Shown: piece by piece, positions 15,917 through 26,402 of the stretch
Layout: the number at the start of each line of letters is the position of its first letter
Position numbering within the stretch: the stretch's first letter is position 1
NCBI GenBank assembly: GCA_018711275.1
Contig: DVIN01000004.1
Location: 1-37,681 of the forward strand
Length of the DNA: 37,681 nt
Source: Candidatus Pullilachnospira intestinigallinarum
GTDB lineage: Bacteria; Bacillota; Clostridia; Lachnospirales; Lachnospiraceae
Direction of reading: 5' to 3'
Program-made: the position numbers and the translations under genes
The notes under the pieces: model-generated
What the model was told of the DNA's origin: nothing
What the model saw: the letters and a program-made list of their open reading frames with translations, nothing else
Database searches by the model: none

Positions 15917-16708
15917 ATGACACAATGGTTGAATCTGCTGGCGGAAATGATCCGGCAGAATCTCTGGATTGCGCCCCTGCTCTGTGTGGCGGCCGGCGTG
16001 ATCACATCCTTTACCCCCTGTTCTCTGTCCAGTATTCCCATGATTATCGCGTATATCAGCGGATCGGCGAGACAGGATACAAAGAAAGCCTTCCGGCTGT
16101 CTCTGACCATGGCGGCAGGGCTTTCCGTAACATTCATAGTATTTGGATCGCTGGCCTCTGTGATCGGACATTTCATGCATGAGATCGGAAAATGGTGGTA
16201 TGTGTTTCTTGGACTGGTGATGGTGCTGATGGCGCTGCAGATCTGGGGGGTGATCCACCTGATTCCCGAGCACTTCGGTCCGGGAGGGAAACAGCAGAAG
16301 GAGCCGTGTGGGTGCGGACATGCGCACAGTCACGACGAGGCGGACTGCGGTTGTTCCGACGAGATCCGGCTGCCCCAAAAAGGGAGAAAGGGATATCTGG
16401 GAGCTTTTACCGCCGGTATTCTCAGCGGAGCCTTTGCCTCCCACTGCGCCACACCGGTGATGATCGCTCTGCTGGCCATTGCCGCCCAGTCCGGCAGTAC
16501 CCTGTGGGGAATTTTTCTTCTGGCACTGTACGCGGTGGGACACAGCTTTCTGCTGATTGCCGCGGGAACCAGCTACAGTATGGTGGAAAAGTGGATGTAT
16601 GATCCCAAATACGAAAAGATCAGCACCGTGCTGAGGAAAATCATGGGAGCGGTGATTCTGTGCATCGGATTTGCCATGATTTATCTGGCCTTTTTTTACG
16701 AGGCATGA
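15917..16708 (+). CDS. CcdA/DsbD-like thiol-disulfide transmembrane protein with His/Cys-rich loop
   Basis: A 263-aa polytopic membrane protein. It matches the CcdA/DsbD-transmembrane family, which passes reducing equivalents from cytosolic thioredoxin across the membrane through two intramembrane Cys: C35 in SFTPCSLSSIP and C177 in AFASHCATPVM. About six hydrophobic segments are seen (~18-46, 60-84, 92-115, 160-178, 183-205, 230-258). A hydrophilic loop between the two halves holds C131-G-C133-G-HAHSHDEAD-C144-G-C146, which looks like a metal-binding insert. No thioredoxin-like partner, cytochrome or methionine sulfoxide reductase gene is adjacent. RBS AAAGGTGA precedes ATG 15917. A GTTCATATGTTC / GAAC imperfect dyad lies upstream at about 15879-15896. 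Metal-linked function is inference. Confidence 0.85.
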   Translation: MTQWLNLLAEMIRQNLWIAPLLCVAAGVITSFTPCSLSSIPMIIAYISGSARQDTKKAFRLSLTMAAGLSVTFIVFGSLASVIGHFMHEIGKWWYVFLGLVMVLMALQIWGVIHLIPEHFGPGGKQQKEPCGCGHAHSHDEADCGCSDEIRLPQKGRKGYLGAFTAGILSGAFASHCATPVMIALLAIAAQSGSTLWGIFLLALYAVGHSFLLIAAGTSYSMVEKWMYDPKYEKISTVLRKIMGAVILCIGFAMIYLAFFYEA

Positions 16709-16744
16709 GACGTCCGGCTTTCCGGAGCGGAAAAGAATTAAATG

Positions 16745-16770
16745 GAAAGGAGCCCTGCAGGGCTCCTTTC
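16745..16770. terminator. Bidirectional palindromic terminator
   Basis: The 26 bp from GAAAGGAGCCCTG to its exact reverse complement form a perfect palindrome between convergent ccdA-like (+) and acetyltransferase (-) genes. Confidence 0.75.
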
Positions 16771-16784
16771 ATCTGGATGGCGGA

Positions 16785-17438
16785 TCAGGCTTTGAAATTT
16801 CGGCAGGTTTCTTCCAGAAGATGGAAAAACTGTTCCGCGTGGTAGCCGTCGTTGACGGCATGGTGGAATTCCACCGTTACCGGCATTTTTACACGGCCGT
16901 CCACAGAATGGTATTTTCCCACCATCACGAAGGGAATATAGCTGATGTTGGCGGTGCCATAGCCGGTGAAAGCATCCGGTTTGGAGTATGCCAGACCGGA
17001 AAATACGGTATTGGGCATGATGGAAATATGTACGTTGTCCATGGCGCCGCTTTTGTCGAAATACAGACTGTCCCCCGCTTCTGCCAGTGCCTTGTCCCGG
17101 AGGAAATCCTCATAAAATGTGGAAAAATCCGGATTGTACAGTGTTCTCTGGTGGGTAAACAGATGGTTGGAAGCCGTCCGCATCACGGTGTAATGCGCGT
17201 TTACCTGATCCCAGTAGCCCACCTTATCGTACATCCGGCAGTACCGGTAGCACACATCGGAATTGACGGTCCTGGTGATGCAGTAGCAGATAGAGGGATA
17301 GAATTTTCGGTGATTCTGGTGAATGGCATCCAGAAATTCCGTGATATCAATCTCTACGGTCATACAGTAGAGATAGCCGTGAAAATGCTCGTAAATCTCT
17401 GCCCTATCCCAGCTTTCATAATCAATCAGATGAAACAT
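16785..17438 (-). CDS. Chloramphenicol acetyltransferase-like (CatA fold) acyltransferase
   Basis: 217 aa, the length of type A CATs. The C-terminal active-site block FHHAVNDGYHAEQFF has the HHxxxDG signature, with catalytic His193 and structural Asp197. Other family segments are FYPSICYCITRTVN and SYIPFVMVGKYH. Type A CATs are trimers that acetylate chloramphenicol from acetyl-CoA, but many genomic relatives in gut Clostridia have no proven resistance role, and Asn replaces the common Cys in HHAVCDG. ATG 17438 is chosen over TTG 17444 because AGGAGG lies 8 nt upstream of the ATG and only 2 nt from the TTG. It starts 16 nt after the nagB stop, so they are probably co-transcribed. Resistance should not be assumed. 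Confidence 0.8.
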   Translation of the reverse strand: MFHLIDYESWDRAEIYEHFHGYLYCMTVEIDITEFLDAIHQNHRKFYPSICYCITRTVNSDVCYRYCRMYDKVGYWDQVNAHYTVMRTASNHLFTHQRTLYNPDFSTFYEDFLRDKALAEAGDSLYFDKSGAMDNVHISIMPNTVFSGLAYSKPDAFTGYGTANISYIPFVMVGKYHSVDGRVKMPVTVEFHHAVNDGYHAEQFFHLLEETCRNFKA

Positions 17439-17454
17439 CGGCAAATCCTCCTGT

Positions 17455-18180
17455 TTACAGCAGCGCGCCTGCCTCCTCGTCCACTACGATGGTGACGTCC
17501 GGATGCAGCTGCAGGATGGAAGCGGGAACCTGAGGAAGAATGGGGCCGCAGAAGGCTTTTTTTACAATCTCGGCTTTATCTTTTCCGCTGGCCACCAGCA
17601 GGATTTTCTTCGCTTTCATGATGGTTCCGATTCCCATGGTATAGGCCTGTGTGGGAACATCTTCGATTTTTTCAAAGAAGCGGGCATTGGCTTTTATGGT
17701 GCTCTCGGTCAGATCCACGCAGTGGGTGGCTTTCGGAAATTCATCGGCGGGCTCATTGAATCCGATATGTCCGTTGTGGCCCAGGCCCAGAAGCTGAAGA
17801 TCGATACCGCCCATGTTCTCCACCACGGCCTCATAGTCGTCGCAGGCCTTTTTTGCGTCCGGTTCTGTGCCGTCGGGAACATGGGTGTTCTCCAGCGGAA
17901 TGTTTACCTGGCCGAACAGATTGTGCATCATAAAGTAGTAATAACTCTGATCGTTGTCGTGGGTCAGTCCCCGGTATTCATCCAGGTTGACGGTCTTTAC
18001 GCCGGAAAAATCCAGATCACCTTTCTGATACCGCTCCACCAGTACTTTGTATGTCCCGATGGGCGTGGATCCGGTGGCCAGTCCCAGCACACAGTCCGGT
18101 TTTGCGATCACCTGAGCGGAAATAATGTTGGCGGCCTTGCGGCTCATGTCCTGATAATCTTTGGTCTTGATAATTCTCAT
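17455..18180 (-). CDS. nagB: Glucosamine-6-phosphate deaminase
   Basis: 241 aa, the usual length of the short Firmicutes NagB. It converts glucosamine-6-phosphate to fructose-6-phosphate and ammonia in amino-sugar catabolism. Motifs: LGLATGSTPIGTY (33-44, phosphate loop), NLDEYRGL with D67 (general base), LGLGHNGHIGFNEP (131-144) with H138 and E143, and a C-terminal region carrying ASGKDKAEIVKKA. AGGGGGA precedes the ATG. Gene order on the minus strand is AraC regulator, nagB, CAT-like gene. Divergent to this cluster are the nucleotidyltransferase and NahK-like kinase, so two steps of amino-sugar handling sit together. Confidence 0.95.
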   Translation of the reverse strand: MRIIKTKDYQDMSRKAANIISAQVIAKPDCVLGLATGSTPIGTYKVLVERYQKGDLDFSGVKTVNLDEYRGLTHDNDQSYYYFMMHNLFGQVNIPLENTHVPDGTEPDAKKACDDYEAVVENMGGIDLQLLGLGHNGHIGFNEPADEFPKATHCVDLTESTIKANARFFEKIEDVPTQAYTMGIGTIMKAKKILLVASGKDKAEIVKKAFCGPILPQVPASILQLHPDVTIVVDEEAGALL

Positions 18181-18297
18181 AATTGCAGTCCCCCTTGCAT
18201 AATGAATGGTTGAGCCGGACGGGATGTCCGGCAGCCCGTGGGCGTATTTTTTGCGACAGCAGCGTCAAACGGCGGTGCTGTTACGACTTCCGGCTGT

Positions 18298-19185
18298 TCA
18301 GTCGGCAAGCGCCTTGATGGAAGATGAATATTCCGAAGGCGTCATCCCCGTCACCTTTTTAAACTGGCGGGAAAAGTAGTGGATGGAAGTATAGCCCAGG
18401 TAATCCGCAATCTGAGTAAAATTCATCTCATTGCTGCGGATCAGTTCCTTGGCCGCTGAAATTTTCATGCTGCAGAAATAGTCGATAACTCCGCACTGCT
18501 GACGGGTACGGAAAATTTTCTGCAGATGGGATCTCCCGATCAGATTGTCCTCGCAGATCTGCTCGATGGAAACCTTTTCCCGCAGATGCGCTTCCAGATA
18601 GTCCAGAATACGGTGATAGGTTTCCAGATCGCTGCGCAGCTTGTTGGTCTTTGTCAGCTGATGGGAGGCCTCTGGCTTCAGCTGTTTTCTCAGAAGCCCG
18701 ATCAGCAGCTGCTCCAGACAGTTTTTGATCAGCTGTTCGGAACCGAAGGAAGCGGGAGTGGCCCGTTCCATCCTGGTCAGATAAGGGTTGTCAAAGGGCG
18801 GAAGGAAAGCCTCGCGGGCTTCCGACAGAATTCTGGCCAGCAGCTGTCTCTCTTCCTCTCCGATGGTCCACAGGGCATTTTCAAAAAAACGCATGGCATC
18901 CGACCGGCAGGTAAAGGAAATAACCACCAGATTGGGCGCCGACTGCCCGGTTGCCTTAACATTATGAAATTCATTGGGCTTGTGGAAGATGATATCTCCT
19001 TTTTTCAGCACATACGTTTCCTGTCCGGCGCGGACCTGTACTTCCCCTTTGTCCACGCAGAGAAATTCCCAGAAATCATGGGCTTCCCCCTCAAAGGAAA
19101 AATCATTTCTGTATTCAAAATAATGAACGGTAATGATTTCCTCCACGTCCAGATCAACCGACAGACGGATCGGACAGTATGCCAT
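18298..19185 (-). CDS. AraC-family transcriptional regulator with cupin sensor domain
   Basis: 295 aa. The N-terminal half (~20-110) is a cupin-type sugar-sensing domain (FWEFLCVDKGEVQVRAG, KKGDIIFHKPNEFHNVKA). The C-terminal ~100 residues hold two helix-turn-helix motifs: VSIEQICEDNLIGRSHLQKIF and the second ending in the AraC signature IADYLGYTSIHYFSRQFKKV followed by TGMTPSEYS. AAGGGGG is upstream of the ATG. It precedes nagB (117 bp gap) and is divergent from the sugar-nucleotidyltransferase/kinase genes (280 bp), so local control of amino-sugar genes is likely but unproven. On the minus strand the gap to nagB (18181-18297) contains a GCCGGAC/GTCCGGC stem-loop and no clear promoter. Confidence 0.9.
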   Translation of the reverse strand: MAYCPIRLSVDLDVEEIITVHYFEYRNDFSFEGEAHDFWEFLCVDKGEVQVRAGQETYVLKKGDIIFHKPNEFHNVKATGQSAPNLVVISFTCRSDAMRFFENALWTIGEEERQLLARILSEAREAFLPPFDNPYLTRMERATPASFGSEQLIKNCLEQLLIGLLRKQLKPEASHQLTKTNKLRSDLETYHRILDYLEAHLREKVSIEQICEDNLIGRSHLQKIFRTRQQCGVIDYFCSMKISAAKELIRSNEMNFTQIADYLGYTSIHYFSRQFKKVTGMTPSEYSSSIKALAD

Positions 19186-19287
19186 GAGACCACCCCCTTT
19201 ACATCCTCCCTACAGTATACTACCAAACCCTGTGTATGAAAAGGGGGAAAATAAAGAAAAACGGACGATTGTGCAAATAACATCGGA

Positions 19288-19293
19288 TATAAT
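19288..19293 (+). promoter_or_regulatory. -10 element for the nucleotidyltransferase/kinase operon
   Basis: TATAAT without a recognisable -35 at 16-18 bp. The preceding 13-mer TTGTGCAAATAAC (19269-19281) recurs exactly once more in the window, at about 26174-26187, and could be an operator half-site. The remaining leader to ATG 19466 (about 165 nt) shows an open frame from 19324 that overlaps the gene out of frame and has no family likeness. Confidence 0.4.
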
Positions 19294-19465
19294 ATAAATA
19301 TTTTTGAAGAATCAGGGCTTATAATGAAAACACAAAAAAGAGACAAAACAGTTGGCAAAGCGTTTGAAATCCTTTATTATGAAAGCAGCAGACAAACGGA
19401 CCACGGCTTTGGAAAAGCGGGAGAGCTCCTGAAAGCGGCGGTCTTCAATCAGGGAGGAAAAGCAG

Positions 19466-20386
19466 ATGAAAAAACCAGTGTTAGTAATTATGGCAGCAGG
19501 AATGGGAAGCCGTTACGGCGGACTGAAACAGATCGATCCGGTGGATCCGCAGGGACACATTATCATGGATTTTTCCCTGTATGACGCGAAAAAAGCCGGA
19601 TTTGAAAAAGTGGTGTTTATCATCAAAAAAGAGAATGAGAAAGATTTCCGGGAGAGAATCGGAGACCGGATCAGCAAAATTATGGATGTTTCCTATGTAT
19701 TCCAGGATCTGAAGAATATTCCGGAGGGATATCAGGTGCCGGAGGGCCGGGTGAAGCCCTGGGGAACCGGCCATGCGGTGCTGAGCTGTCTGGGCTGCGT
19801 GGACGCTCCTTTCGCGGTGATCAACGCCGATGACTATTACGGAAGCCATGCGTTTCAGGTGATCTATGATTTCCTCACCACCCATCAGGATGATGAGAAG
19901 TATCATTATACCATGGTGGGATATATTCTGGAAAACACCCTTACGGAGAATGGCCATGTGGCCAGAGGAGTGTGTGAGACGGATGAAAACGGCTATCTGG
20001 TGGATATCCATGAGAGAACGCACATTGAACGCAGAGGCGATGTGACCGCCTATACGGAAGACGACGGGGCCACCTGGACGGAGATTCCGGCGGGCAGCAC
20101 CGTGTCCATGAACATGTGGGGATTTACGGAAAGCATACTGACAGAGCTCAGGGACCGTTTTGAGGCCTTCCTGAAAGATGCGCTGAAGACGAACCCGCTG
20201 AAGGGCGAGTATTTCCTTCCCTTTGTGGTGGATGAACTTCTGAAAGAGGGAAAGGCAGACGTGAAGGTCTTAAAATCCACAGACAGATGGTACGGCGTTA
20301 CTTATAAAGAAGACAAACCGGTGGTAGAGGCCGCTATCCGCAGACTGAAGGCGGAGGGGCTGTATCCGGAGAATTTATGGGGGTAA
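19466..20386 (+). CDS. Sugar-1-phosphate nucleotidyltransferase (NTP transferase)
   Basis: 306 aa. The N-terminal nucleotide-binding loop VIMAAGMGSRYGGLKQIDPV and the VINADDYYG metal site place it in the NTP_transferase (GlmU/RmlA/GalU-like) fold; the family makes NDP-sugars from a sugar-1-phosphate and an NTP. No hexapeptide acyltransferase repeat is present. The KPWGTGHAVLSC segment corresponds to the G-T-A/G-H sugar/nucleotide contact. GGAGG is 9 nt before the ATG. The kinase gene starts 8 nt after this stop, so the two are an operon. With an NahK-type kinase supplying GlcNAc-1-P or GalNAc-1-P, the likely product is a UDP-N-acetylhexosamine, but this pairing is an inference and the base and sugar are not proven. 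Confidence 0.85.
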   Translation: MKKPVLVIMAAGMGSRYGGLKQIDPVDPQGHIIMDFSLYDAKKAGFEKVVFIIKKENEKDFRERIGDRISKIMDVSYVFQDLKNIPEGYQVPEGRVKPWGTGHAVLSCLGCVDAPFAVINADDYYGSHAFQVIYDFLTTHQDDEKYHYTMVGYILENTLTENGHVARGVCETDENGYLVDIHERTHIERRGDVTAYTEDDGATWTEIPAGSTVSMNMWGFTESILTELRDRFEAFLKDALKTNPLKGEYFLPFVVDELLKEGKADVKVLKSTDRWYGVTYKEDKPVVEAAIRRLKAEGLYPENLWG

Positions 20387-20393
20387 AACAGAG

Positions 20394-21488
20394 ATGGCTG
20401 GATTTGAACATTATCAGGTGATTGAAAAGTTTCCGCTCAAGGGCGAGCTTCTGGAGGCGGTGCCCTACGGAAGCGGCCATATCAATGATACTTACCGGCT
20501 GACTTTCCGGGAGGACGGAAAGGAAGTGCAGTATATTCTGCAGCGGATTAACAGCGAGATTTTCCGCGATCAGGACCAGCTGATGGAGAATATCGAGCGG
20601 GTAACCAGTTTCATCGCCAAAAAGATCCGCAAACAGGGAGGAAATCCCGACCGGGAGACACTGCAGGTGATCCATACGGTGGACGGAAAGCCTTATTATA
20701 AGGATGAGACGGGACATGGATGGAGGGTTTATCCTTTTATCACAGATTCGGTCAGCTTTGATATGGCGGAATGTGCGGAGGATTTTAAACAGAGCGGGTA
20801 CGCGTTCGGAAACTTCCAGTACTTTCTGGCTGATTTTCCCGCAAAGGAGCTGCATGAGACCATCCCCGATTTTCATAACACCGTGGACCGGTTCGCAAAA
20901 TTCCGGAAAGCCGTGGAGAAGGATGTGATGGGCCGTGCCGCCCAGGTACAGGAAGAGATCCGGTTTCTGATGGAAAGAGAAAAAGACTGTCATTTCTTCG
21001 GAGATCTTCTGGCAGCCGGCCAGCTGCCGCTGAGAGTTACCCATAACGACACCAAGCTGAACAATGTGCTTTTTGACCGGGAGACCAGAAAGGCCATCTG
21101 CGTCATTGACCTGGATACGGTGATGCCGGGATTTGCCGCGCATGATTTTGGCGATGCCATCCGTTTCGGCGCCAGCACGGCGCTGGAGGATGAGAAGGAT
21201 CTGACAAAGGTATCCTGCGATCTGAAACTGTTCGAAGCATATTTTGACGGTTTCATGGAGGGATGCCGTGGCGCGCTGACCGCGCGGGAAGTGGAGACGC
21301 TCCCCATGGGCGCGAAGATCATGACCATGGAATGTGGCATGCGCTTCCTTACCGACTATCTGGAAGGAGATACCTATTTCAAAATTCATTATCCGGAGCA
21401 TAACCTGGACCGTACCCGGACACAGCTGAAACTGGTAAAAGATATGGAAGAAAAATGGGATGCCATGGCAGAGATTGTCAGAAAGTGA
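20394..21488 (+). CDS. N-acetylhexosamine 1-kinase (NahK/LnpB-like) APH-fold kinase
   Basis: 364 aa, matching the size and layout of Bifidobacterium NahK, which phosphorylates GlcNAc/GalNAc at the anomeric carbon. Visible: GSGHINDTY (26-34, ATP-binding loop analogue), YILQRINSEIF, WRVYPFITDSVSFD, catalytic loop THNDTKLNNVLFD (216-228, Asp219), metal-binding IDLDTVMPG (238-246) and HDFGDAIRFGAS. In bifidobacteria this gene is part of the lacto-N-biose/galacto-N-biose pathway, where a GH112 phosphorylase and epimerase accompany it. Neither is visible here, so the source of the hexosamine may be different. It forms an operon with the preceding nucleotidyltransferase. Confidence 0.85.
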   Translation: MAGFEHYQVIEKFPLKGELLEAVPYGSGHINDTYRLTFREDGKEVQYILQRINSEIFRDQDQLMENIERVTSFIAKKIRKQGGNPDRETLQVIHTVDGKPYYKDETGHGWRVYPFITDSVSFDMAECAEDFKQSGYAFGNFQYFLADFPAKELHETIPDFHNTVDRFAKFRKAVEKDVMGRAAQVQEEIRFLMEREKDCHFFGDLLAAGQLPLRVTHNDTKLNNVLFDRETRKAICVIDLDTVMPGFAAHDFGDAIRFGASTALEDEKDLTKVSCDLKLFEAYFDGFMEGCRGALTAREVETLPMGAKIMTMECGMRFLTDYLEGDTYFKIHYPEHNLDRTRTQLKLVKDMEEKWDAMAEIVRK

Positions 21489-21535
21489 CCGACTTGTTTT
21501 TTTCGAAAAACATTTTCGGATTTTGCCCCAAAAAA

Positions 21536-21564
21536 TAGACAGGATTCGGAAAGCGTGCTATAAT
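21536..21564 (+). promoter_or_regulatory. Strong sigma-A promoter for nifJ
   Basis: TAGACA (21536-21541), a 17-bp spacer and TATAAT (21559-21564), with an extended TG (TGCTATAAT). AAGGAGG ribosome binding site at about 21601-21607. This is one of the best promoters in the window, consistent with high expression of a central enzyme. Confidence 0.75.
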
Positions 21565-21592
21565 AACTCACAGGGTTAAAATTATGTTTTAA

Positions 21593-25150
<3,558 letters not shown>

Positions 25151-25192
25151 GGTTCAGAAAATCAAATAAGATTCCGGTATTACCGGTAAGAT

Positions 25193-25243
25193 AATGGCGG
25201 CGGCCATTCTGACAGGGAAACCTGCGGGATGGCCGCCGTTGTT
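25193..25243 (+). terminator. Hairpin after nifJ
   Basis: GGCGGCCAT pairs with ATGGCCGCC and is extended outward by AATGGC/GTTGTT-type pairs; an inner CAGG-GAAA-CCTG stem has a GNRA tetraloop. There is no clear T-run, so it may act as a 3' mRNA stabiliser as well as a terminator. A small CCGGT-ATT-ACCGG hairpin precedes it at about 25173-25186. Confidence 0.6.
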
Positions 25244-25309
25244 CATGACAACAGAATTTCCGATTCCCATAACCCTGCGCCAGTGAAAAAGAGAAAATTT
25301 CGAAAAAAC

Positions 25310-25338
25310 TTTAAATAAATCAAAAAACATGATACAAT
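25310..25338 (+). promoter_or_regulatory. Putative promoter for the phosphoribosyltransferase-like gene
   Basis: TTTAAA (25310-25315), a 17-bp spacer and TACAAT (25333-25338) in an A/T-rich stretch. This is a moderate match only. Confidence 0.4.
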
Positions 25339-25420
25339 TTTACTATAGCATAAGATAATAGTATTGGAAGAAACGGAGCATCCGGTATGCGATCCGATAC
25401 AGGAAAAGAGGAGGCAGACG

Positions 25421-26068
25421 ATGATAAACAGAATAGAGAAAATATATTCCCCTCAGGATCCCGGGGTTGCGCTGAAAGTGCAGCAGGGACATTTTGCCAC
25501 ACCCCATTCCCATGTCACCCATTATTTTGATCTGACCACACTGCGTACCCGGGTGTCAGAGGCACAGTCGGCGGCCCGGATTCTGGCTTCCCAGTGGGAC
25601 AAGTCCAGGCCGGTGGATACGATTGTGTGTATCGATGGGATGGAAGTGGTGGGAGCGTTTCTGGCAGAACAGCTTCTGGCGGCATCGGTGCCTTCCATGA
25701 ACGCCCATGAGACCATCTATGTGACAGCTCCGGAAAAGAATGGACAGGGAGGGTTTGCATTTGGGGAAAGCAGAATCCCTTTGATTCGAAGGAAAAATGT
25801 ACTGATACTGGCGGGCGCCATAACCACGGGACAGACGGTGCGCTCCTGCATGGACGCCGTGCGCTGTTGTGAGGGTATCCCGGAAGGAATCTGTTCTGTA
25901 TTCAGCGCCCTGCGCAGGGTGAGCGAGACGACGGTTTATACTCTTTTTACCGCCGGCCAGGTAGCGGATTACCGCTCTTCTTCCGGCGCGGAGTGCGTAC
26001 AATGTATGGCCGGAAAAAAACTGGATGCGACAGTGAACGGAGAAGGGTATTTTTGCCTCAGAAGATGA
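25421..26068 (+). CDS. Phosphoribosyltransferase-like protein with degenerate PRPP loop
   Basis: 215 aa. The fold pattern is that of type I phosphoribosyltransferases, closest in layout to orotate PRTases: VDTIVCIDGMEVVGAFLAEQL in the middle and a PRPP-loop-like NVLILAGAITTGQTVRSCMDA at ~126-147. The canonical loop is hhhhDDhhTTG; here the acidic pair is replaced by A131-G132, while TTG (135-137) is kept. The C-terminus adds a CVQC pair. The missing acids make normal PRPP-dependent catalysis doubtful, so it may be a ligand-binding or regulatory homologue. I chose ATG 25421 because GAGGAGG is just upstream. No pyrimidine genes are adjacent. Confidence 0.65.
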   Translation: MINRIEKIYSPQDPGVALKVQQGHFATPHSHVTHYFDLTTLRTRVSEAQSAARILASQWDKSRPVDTIVCIDGMEVVGAFLAEQLLAASVPSMNAHETIYVTAPEKNGQGGFAFGESRIPLIRRKNVLILAGAITTGQTVRSCMDAVRCCEGIPEGICSVFSALRRVSETTVYTLFTAGQVADYRSSSGAECVQCMAGKKLDATVNGEGYFCLRR

Positions 26069-26102
26069 AGGAATTTTAAAACTTAATATTCAAAGACGCG
26101 CG

Positions 26103-26135
26103 GAAAATCAATCGTACAAAATGCGATTGATTTTC
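26103..26135 (+). terminator. Hairpin after the phosphoribosyltransferase-like gene
   Basis: GAAAATCAATCG pairs perfectly with CGATTGATTTTC (12 bp, 9-nt loop) and ends in a TTTTCTTC tract. Confidence 0.65.
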
Positions 26136-26257
26136 TTCGTATCAGATAGAGATAGGTGATGTTTTTCCGGAAAATTTGTGCAAATAACCATTCAGGAGGA
26201 ATGAAATACCATCCGTCGGAGTATTTTTATTTGTCATGGCAAGATCTGTCATGGTAT

Positions 26258-26369
26258 GATATAATGAGCGTTAGCGGGCGGCAAGTGGCGGTTGCGGGCT
26301 TTTATGCATCCGCCGAAGAACCATGACCGCCGCTGCGGTTATAAGAAACGTTGGCAGGCGGCGGTCATG
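26258..26369 (+). repeat. Degenerate repeat edge with -10-like box plus 12-bp inverted repeat in leader
   Basis: GATATAATGAGCG (26258-26270), followed after two bases by AGCG, matches the left edge of the repeat pair at 7086-7098 and again contains TGATATAAT (extended -10). Downstream, CATGACCGCCGC (26322-26333) and GCGGCGGTCATG (26358-26369) form a perfect inverted repeat with a 24-nt loop. This fills the 334-nt gap before the SseB-like gene. A 13-mer shared with 19269-19281 lies at about 26174-26187. I see no gene in the gap. Confidence 0.55.
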
Positions 26370-26402
26370 CCGCGGACAGATTTAGCCGGTAAGGGACCGG
26401 CC

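Noticed and set aside
16785..17438. Acquired chloramphenicol resistance gene
   Set aside because: Base composition and operon context with nagB look native, no mobile element flanks it, and the active-site variant (Asn for Cys next to the motif) fits chromosomal CAT-like proteins. Only the fold is claimed.
19324..19584. 86-codon frame in the leader of the nucleotidyltransferase
   Set aside because: It overlaps the true gene in another frame by 119 nt, has no SD, and shows no family similarity.
21495..21518. Terminator between the NahK-like kinase and nifJ genes
   Set aside because: The hairpins here (TGTTTTT/AAAAACA and CGAAAA/TTTTCG) are A/T-only and overlapping. They are too weak to call.
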